Below, one piece after another: positions 63,896-64,000 of a stretch of DNA of 64,000 nt. The stretch's first letter is position 1. Every line of letters starts with the position of its first letter. Made by a program: the position numbers and the translations under genes. The DNA lies in NCBI GenBank assembly GCA_002104535.1, contig NBOG01000005.1, positions 124,001 to 188,000 on the forward strand, given 5' to 3'. The notes beneath the pieces were generated by a model. That model was not told where the DNA came from and ran no database searches. It saw only the letters and a program-made list of their open reading frames with translations. Source of the stretch: Cognaticolwellia sediminilitoris (lineage in GTDB: Bacteria > Pseudomonadota > Gammaproteobacteria > Enterobacterales > Alteromonadaceae).

Positions 63896-64000
63896 TTGTT
63901 TATGTTTAAAAATATCATCATCATATTAGCGTTATTTATGGGCCAGTGCATAGCTGCCCAGCCCTTACCGCTATTAAAAGTTGTTACTGAAGAGTGGACT
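63896..64000 (+). CDS. Periplasmic solute-binding protein, family 3 (3' end outside window)
   Basis: Only the first ~33 codons are inside the window. They encode a signal peptide (MFKNIIIILALFMGQCIAAQP) followed by LLKVVTEEWT, the usual first strand of SBP_bac_3 proteins that bind amino acids or similar solutes. GGAGG lies nine bases before a TTG at 63896; the ATG at 63902 is the alternative start. Confidence 0.65.
   Translation, partial: MFMFKNIIIILALFMGQCIAAQPLPLLKVVTEEWT

Overview
The window reads as a chromosomal segment of an AT-rich marine gammaproteobacterium of the order Alteromonadales, most likely Colwelliaceae (Colwellia/Thalassotalea type). This rests on gene content (ArcA with a free Hpt protein, FabY, pmbA/yjgA divergence, mtnN next to a CbiB-like gene, DUF2956, DUF2726) and on protein sequence character; no rRNA or tRNA gene is present to settle it. 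The segment is densely coding and mostly housekeeping. One clear miniature mobile element array was found, and no prophage, CRISPR array or integron.

Layout. 1-3.3 kb: 3' part of mgtE, then pmbA and yjgA (darP) divergent. 3.4-7.7 kb: a four-gene minus-strand operon of DapA-like, DapD-like, LysA-like decarboxylase and M14 deacylase proteins behind a structured leader; this is the most unusual metabolic locus here. 7.9-13.6 kb: a duplicated DsbA/HCCA-isomerase-fold protein, rsmC, a membrane histidine kinase, arcA and a stand-alone Hpt protein. 13.9-21.5 kb: folE2 and gltBD. 21.6-27 kb: a membrane diguanylate cyclase, fabY and a divergent GlxA-type AraC regulator. 27-32.3 kb: an HlyU/SqrR-like ArsR repressor, a perfect 40-bp dyad, and an operon of an RND exporter, a LolA-like periplasmic protein and an outer-membrane barrel. 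32.4-37.4 kb: housekeeping genes (DUF2956, dUTPase, DUF2726, mtnN, cbiB-like, rhodanese, TRIC channel). 37.4-43 kb: accessory genes (AraC regulator, SRPBCC plus sterol-desaturase pair, DUF4382 lipoprotein, START-domain protein, RraB-like). 42.9-43.5 kb: tandem MITE copies. 43.5-52.6 kb: the complete nosRZDFYL nitrous oxide reduction operon followed by two envelope genes. 52.8-58.6 kb: tyrS, an M23 peptidase, anmK, a small conserved-looking ORF, a TIGR01777 epimerase-like gene and a hypothetical. 58.8-64 kb: YiaA/B, DUF2145 and small exported proteins, an XRE regulator, ssb, a thioesterase, a 2OG-Fe(II) oxygenase and the start of a periplasmic solute-binding protein.

How parts fit. The nos genes encode respiration of N2O to N2: NosZ is the copper reductase, NosR its electron donor and maturation partner, and NosDFY plus NosL supply copper and sulfur for the active site. 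A Crp/FNR-type box at the expected class II distance from a -10 element suggests oxygen or NO control. ArcA, a neighbouring kinase and the Hpt protein form a split version of the enterobacterial ArcBA redox relay. GltBD handles ammonia assimilation. The RND/LolA/barrel operon looks like a trans-envelope export or lipid-transport route under a putative persulfide-sensing repressor. The DapA/DapD/LysA/deacylase set resembles lysine-pathway enzymes recruited to a different, succinyl-protected pathway, but this last step is inference.
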